DNA of 64,000 bases from Escallonia rubra (Eukaryota; Streptophyta; Magnoliopsida; Escalloniales; Escalloniaceae), in contig JAVXUO010001445.1 in NCBI GenBank assembly GCA_033065855.1, positions 1 through 64,000 on the forward strand. The letters are read 5' to 3'. The notes beneath the pieces are model-generated. The model saw nothing but the letters and a program-made list of their open reading frames with translations. It did no database searches and was not told the origin of the DNA. This document shows, piece after piece, positions 59,401-64,000 of this stretch (position 1 is the first letter of the stretch; the number at the start of each line of letters is the position of its first letter). The translations under genes were made by a program, and so were the position numbers.

Positions 59401-62400
59401 AGATCCCTGCATGTGTAAAGCAAGTGCCTTCTCTACCCCCTTTCTTTCCCATCTCCTGTTCTCTCTCAATTGCGCACTTTGGTTCCACATCACATCACAT
59501 TGTGAATAACAACTTTGCAAAAATATAAAAGGGTGATGTATGCAACCAAAATATTAGAGGGGAAGTAAACCTCGTAACATCTACGAATGTGAAGCTTTCT
59601 CAAACTCCTGCAGCCTCTAGCTATAAAGCGTATGGCATCATCTCCAATATTTAAGCAATCTACCAAGTGGAGAGCTTGCAAGTACTTGCAGCCTCTGCCA
59701 ACTTCAGAAAGGGCAATGTCACCTATCTTTTGACTGTACAGCAAGGCCAACTCAGAAAGGCGCCTGCAATATTGAGTCACGACTATAAACAAATATCGCA
59801 TAGACAGCACCAAGAGATGCAAAGCTATCAAATATATTATAGAATGGAGGACATAATTAAATAGACCCGAGCAACATATGATGCTACTTATGTTTTCATA
59901 AAGTTAAAAAGAAACAAAGAATGTTAAATGAGAGAGGAAGGTTGTTTCTATGTCGGGGGACGCTTACACGTGCTCTTTTCATGCCACCTTGATATAATAT
60001 AACTTACGCATGTTGGATCCATGCAATTTAAGACCATGCATGTTTGATCAGGGAACTTAAATGGTAAAATCTCTTAGAAGTGGTATCTGGGTCAAAGCAA
60101 TTCGGAACAGGCTCCTTCATGTGACAGTTTGAGCACAATGTAAATATGAGGCAATCCGGAGATGTGGGATTATGCGTGAAATTCCTCAAGCCCCTGGCCA
60201 TGCACGGAGAGCTTGATACCCTTTATGAAAGGGCAAGGGTCCCCATCTACAGGCCCGTCCTCAAGTGTTCTTGCCCCCATTGAGGGAGACGTGTAAAAAA
60301 AAGGAGGCCTTGCAAGTGATGCTCTCATCACTTCTATTTCTCCACGGATTCCTCTCTTGAACATAAGTTTTTTACATACTTCAACATACGTACATTGGCT
60401 TCTCTCCCAATGGGGCAAGAATACTCAAAGTCAGGCCTGCAAATAGGAACCTTTGCCCCTTACTATAGACAGCACAAAGTTCTCTCATCACAAGTTTACT
60501 TCTCACCGAAACGAACGCATGATGGATGAGTTCTTGGGCTAATAACCAACACGTAATCGATCTCCAGATAAAGGTTTATGTGCCCTTCAATTGGCGATGA
60601 ATGGTATGTGTTAGTCAATGAAAGAGAGAGAAAATGCATGACAGAGGCGGGTCAGGCAGTGGGATGATGGCTGTGGAGAGAGAAGATAAGTTTGTGGGGA
60701 AGAAGAAAAGGAAACACGTAAAAATATAATGAAAAGAGGGGCATATCAACGATATGGATTGTGAAGCTATTAAGAGGCATCAATATTCTCAGCGCACTAT
60801 GCGGGAGTCAATTACAACGGAAATGCTAAGGACCGTTTTCCAAACAATATAAGGACCCTTTTGCAAACGGGTATAACCATAAGGGCGTCTCTGCATATTT
60901 CCCTTCAATTTTCAGAGTAATGTGAGTCTTGTCTAGTCATATTCTTAAATGGACAACTTTTGAACACAAAAGTGCAAAATCTAATCAAATACAGGGATTG
61001 TATCATAGAACTTTCCTAAATTGAAACAAGTCTAGGATGATCTTGAACCATAATCACTATCAAAATACAACATATGAAAACGAACCATACGTGCAAGATT
61101 TTCCAATAGACTCCAGTCCATATGTTCCAATATTGTGGCAGCCGTTGACTTCAAGATGAGTAAGTTCAGAACAACCAAGTGCAACTGCTTCCAATCCTTT
61201 GTCACTTAGGGAATAGCAATCACTTAAAGTAAGATTTTTCAACTTCTTACACCCTTTACCAATAGCGCCAAGACTCCTGTACATGAGTGCATTGAAATTC
61301 ACAGGTGAGCATATCAACTATACTCTGAAGTCTGACCCCTATTCTGGGCTACATATTTAGCATGCTTTAAATGTTGAAGAAAAAACAAATAGCTTAGAGT
61401 TAAGGAATAACGTATTCTAGAAGGAAGAACTCATAAGAAAATCCAACGTTCCCTCCTTTTCTAAAAGAATATATTGTGAGTGCACTTTATAGCAATGCCC
61501 ATGGAAACTAAACCATAACATAGACTGTAAGCAACATAGTTTTTGGTGCCCTTTCTATTGATATGCAGATATCACTACCACAGTCCTTCTTTAGTGCCTT
61601 TACTATTGATTTGCAGAAACGCACTAGCTTATAGAAAGATGGAATGTATATTTTGTTCAGACGATAGAGCAATGCCTCTCATGAGAGATGCCCAAAAATA
61701 TTGTGTTATTCAACTGAGAATGCTGTTTCAGTAGCTTTAGTTTCTTCACGTCTCCCACACCAATAAACTATAGAAGTGTCAGGTATGATCTTGATGAGAA
61801 AAATGGGAGAAAAGTTTAGGAGAAAGGACTGACTCGTCAGTAAATCTCTGGAAACTGTACAAAGCCAAGATTTCCAATGATAAGCAGAAAATGCCCACAC
61901 ATTGAAGTGCCACATCTGTAACATTGGCGCATTGCAGCTTCAGTACTTTCAACAGAGGACATCCTTTGGCCACGGAAAGCATGCCTTTGTCGTGTATGAA
62001 CTCTGAGTCTAATGACAAAGTTCCAAGAGATCTGCAATGAGATCCCACAGCTTCTAATGAGACATCAGTTATTCTGGCACAGGCAGCAATACCGAGCGAT
62101 TTCAAAGTTTTCTCACAGCCAAGAGCTAACTTGACTAGCCCTGTGTCAGTAAGACCTTCACAAAACCGCAAATTTAAATCTTCAAGTTGCTTACAACAGT
62201 CACCAACGGCAGCTAGACCATCATCTCCAACATAGCAACCCTACAAAGATGTCAATAACTAAAGCAAGTTAGATAGGAAATCATGCATCATGTTAGCACA
62301 TGATCCACATAATGCAAACATAGGCAGTCCAGTTCACTACATTTGCCTTCTAGTCACAAGTGCACATGAATATGGGTAAATAGATCAAGCAGCTCTGATG

Positions 62401-63086
62401 AAGAACGCTAATTCCCTAACCAAGTCATAAACAAAGACGCACTGACCTTCTACATTATAAAAAAGAAGGTCCACACACAATATGGAAAGCATAGACTGGT
62501 GCATATTAAATTGGAGACACGCGCATGATGCTGAATGTTGTCATGGATACATTGGCAGTTTCTTTCAAACTTGGATAAATGGATTATCCCAGTTGGTCTT
62601 TTGGAGCAATTCTGCAACGTGCAGGAAGTGGCACAGAGTTGACAACATGAATGAGACCATTGATCTTGTCAATCTACTCATGAACTTGTTGTATTGGTAT
62701 CAGCAGAGACTCGAACTTTAAACAGACAGACCTATATTCACCTAATCTATTTCCTTCAGCGACCAACACTAACAATATGAACACGATACCTTAAAATTTA
62801 AATACAGTGTATTAAGTACATTCAGATTAAAATAGATATTCACCTGCAAATCTAACGACTTCAAGGATCTACACTTCTCGGCTATAGATATTAACCCTAC
62901 ACTTGTCGCATTAGAGCACCATATTAGGCTCAACTTCTCGATTTTGGTAAAGCCATCACCAACAGCAGCTAAACCAACATCTGACAGACAATATGATTCT
63001 GTTACACGGTCTCCAAGGCCACTTTTATCAGACCCACCATAAAGCCTGGGCTGCAAAAGTGTAGACTCATCCATACGTCTTCTTCC
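56467..63086 (-). CDS. FBL4: F-box/LRR-repeat protein 4 (5' partial, F-box exon outside window)
   Basis: Substrate receptor of SCF-type ubiquitin ligases (family role). Seven minus-strand exons join in phase: 62844-63086, 61834-62240, 61091-61276, 59571-59763, 57611-57687, 57033-57183, 56467-56763, giving 517 residues. They carry a run of cysteine-containing leucine-rich repeats: LSDVGLAAVGDGFTKIEKLS, GLTDTGLVKLALGC, ITDVSLEAVGSHCRSL, SLSDKGLEAVALGC, IGDIALSEVGRGC, VGDEALIAIGHGCSL, ITDVGLAHLVKKC. The end is WKVSPRTKRRAGSIISYLCV followed by DL, the family C-terminus. Compared with about 610 residues in Arabidopsis, some 95 are missing, corresponding to the N-terminal F-box, which should lie beyond 64,000; no F-box-like frame is visible in 63,087-64,000. 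All introns are GT-AG and no damage is seen. Confidence 0.93.
59764..61090. other. FBL4 intron with transposon-like filler
   Basis: The intron between the LRR exons at 61,091-61,276 and 59,571-59,763 is 1.3 kb. It includes a block around 60,170-60,420 with an 82-codon minus-strand frame (ARTLEDGPVDGDPCPF) that I cannot assign, and short tracts of purine repeats. No terminal repeats were found. Confidence 0.35.
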
Positions 63087-63909
63087 CTGCACAATGGGAA
63101 AAAGAACATTCAATAAAGAGAAATGACTACAAATTCTATCTGGCTGAAGTCGGCTGTCCAAGTAGTAAGTTTATAACCAGTTATATCGAGAGATAATTCA
63201 GTAATGGACAGAGGGAAGGACATAAGATCACACGATATGTACATTACACCTAGAGCCAGAACATAGTTTAGGTCGACCATCCCAAGAAACATTATGCATG
63301 TTCAAGTGTGCAGGATTTAAAAGAAGCAGTACTCATAAAGCCCAAGCCCCTACAAAGGAAACTCGTCTCTACACTAGCACTTCAAATAGGAAAATGCAAA
63401 GAGGGAACCTGAACATTTTGCACCTTAAAGGTTATATGTAGTTTTTAGAAAGGGCAAAGGGAACAACAAAAAGGCACTTTCAGAATCTGCACACACAAAA
63501 GCTTAAGCTGTCAGGAAAAACACAACTAATCTCATAAGAGTTACTTCTCTCAAGCTTCCGCTCTGATACCTCCCCTTAGTCCAATGCCACTGCAGTGGGT
63601 TCCAGCTTAGAAGCCATACGGCGCGCCACCAACAGGGCCGATGTAAGCCACCCTACCTAAGTGGGATCCACCATAGGCCCGCTGTCCAACAGCAACAATC
63701 TCCTGCATTAAAAATAGGTGAAAATAAAAAAAGTCTATGTTACCCTAGCTTTTGTGGGGGTGGGTTCTATTAAAGTTGTCCAAGATGTCATGCAATCTCC
63801 TGCATTATGATTGGTTATGCAAGGTTGTCTCCACTTTTAAGTCCTCTGTCAGACTTAACAGAAAGCTGAAAGCTTGCTTGATTATTTTCTCAAGTGTGCT
63901 GAATTGATG
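63087..63909. other. Presumed FBL4 first intron
   Basis: Upstream of the CAG acceptor at 63,087-63,089. No F-box exon is seen. Contains a restriction-site-rich patch with GGCGCGCC at about 63,621 but no gene. Confidence 0.4.
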
Positions 63910-64000
63910 ATAAGTGATATTGGCTATTCTGATGACCTCATCTTGGTTGGGGCTACTGAAACTTCTTTAAGATTGATAGACAATCCTGCAGAAGAGTTTG
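63910..64000 (+). pseudogene. Possible reverse-transcriptase fragment at window edge
   Basis: The frame ISDIGYSDDLILVGATETSL, then RLIDNPAEEF, resembles the catalytic YADD region of LINE-type reverse transcriptases, with YSDD in place of YADD. Only 30 codons are visible before the window ends and the upstream codons are interrupted, so this is a weak call. Confidence 0.35.

Noticed and set aside
60170-60418. 82-codon ORF in an FBL4 intron
   Set aside because: No family resemblance or splice logic; probably part of unclassified repeat.

Overview
The window is nuclear DNA of a flowering plant, almost certainly a eudicot. It has intron-rich genes with GT-AG splice sites, AT-rich non-coding DNA, abundant MITE-type transposons and five proteins that read through as recognisable plant orthologues. 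No bacterial operon, rRNA, tRNA or CRISPR feature was seen. Gene symbols come from remembered similarity to Arabidopsis families, not from a search.

Layout. (1) 1-7.3 kb, + strand: the 3' part of SAC3B, the TREX-2 mRNA-export scaffold (11 exons, 5' end off the window), with a Harbinger-type MITE upstream of its first visible exon. (2) 9.8-14.5 kb, - strand: a complete PP2C35-type phosphatase (3 exons, 424 aa), convergent with SAC3B. In Arabidopsis these two families also sit almost next to each other on chromosome 3, so this looks like retained microsynteny. (3) 14.7-15.9 kb: a Mutator-type element with a perfect 9-bp target duplication carrying a BAG-domain gene fragment. (4) 18.2-27.6 kb: a degraded tandem array built around a minus-strand family of very small, unrecognised membrane-anchored proteins, one of which (18,201-18,671) still looks like an intact two-exon gene. 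(5) 31.2-32.2 kb, - strand: an intronless S-adenosylmethionine decarboxylase of the BUD2/SAMDC4 type with a short leader free of upstream ATGs. (6) 37.8-47.3 kb, - strand: the complete AP-5 adaptor mu subunit (8 exons, 621 aa), with introns full of MITEs and a SINE. (7) 48.5-55.2 kb: a ~2.45-kb segment in two full copies plus partial copies. Each holds a broken pseudokinase-KEN (IRE1/RNase L-like) gene, and the leftmost partial copy is interrupted by a second Mutator element that captured an HMG-CoA reductase fragment. (8) 56.5-63.1 kb, - strand: F-box/LRR-repeat protein FBL4 without its F-box exon, which lies beyond the right edge.

The housekeeping genes work in unrelated processes: mRNA export, dephosphorylation signalling, polyamine synthesis, endosomal sorting and ubiquitin ligation. 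They do not form a pathway. The unusual content is between them: two gene-capturing Mutator elements whose insertion sites can be read exactly, and two local tandem arrays, one of which encodes an apparently undescribed small-protein family.
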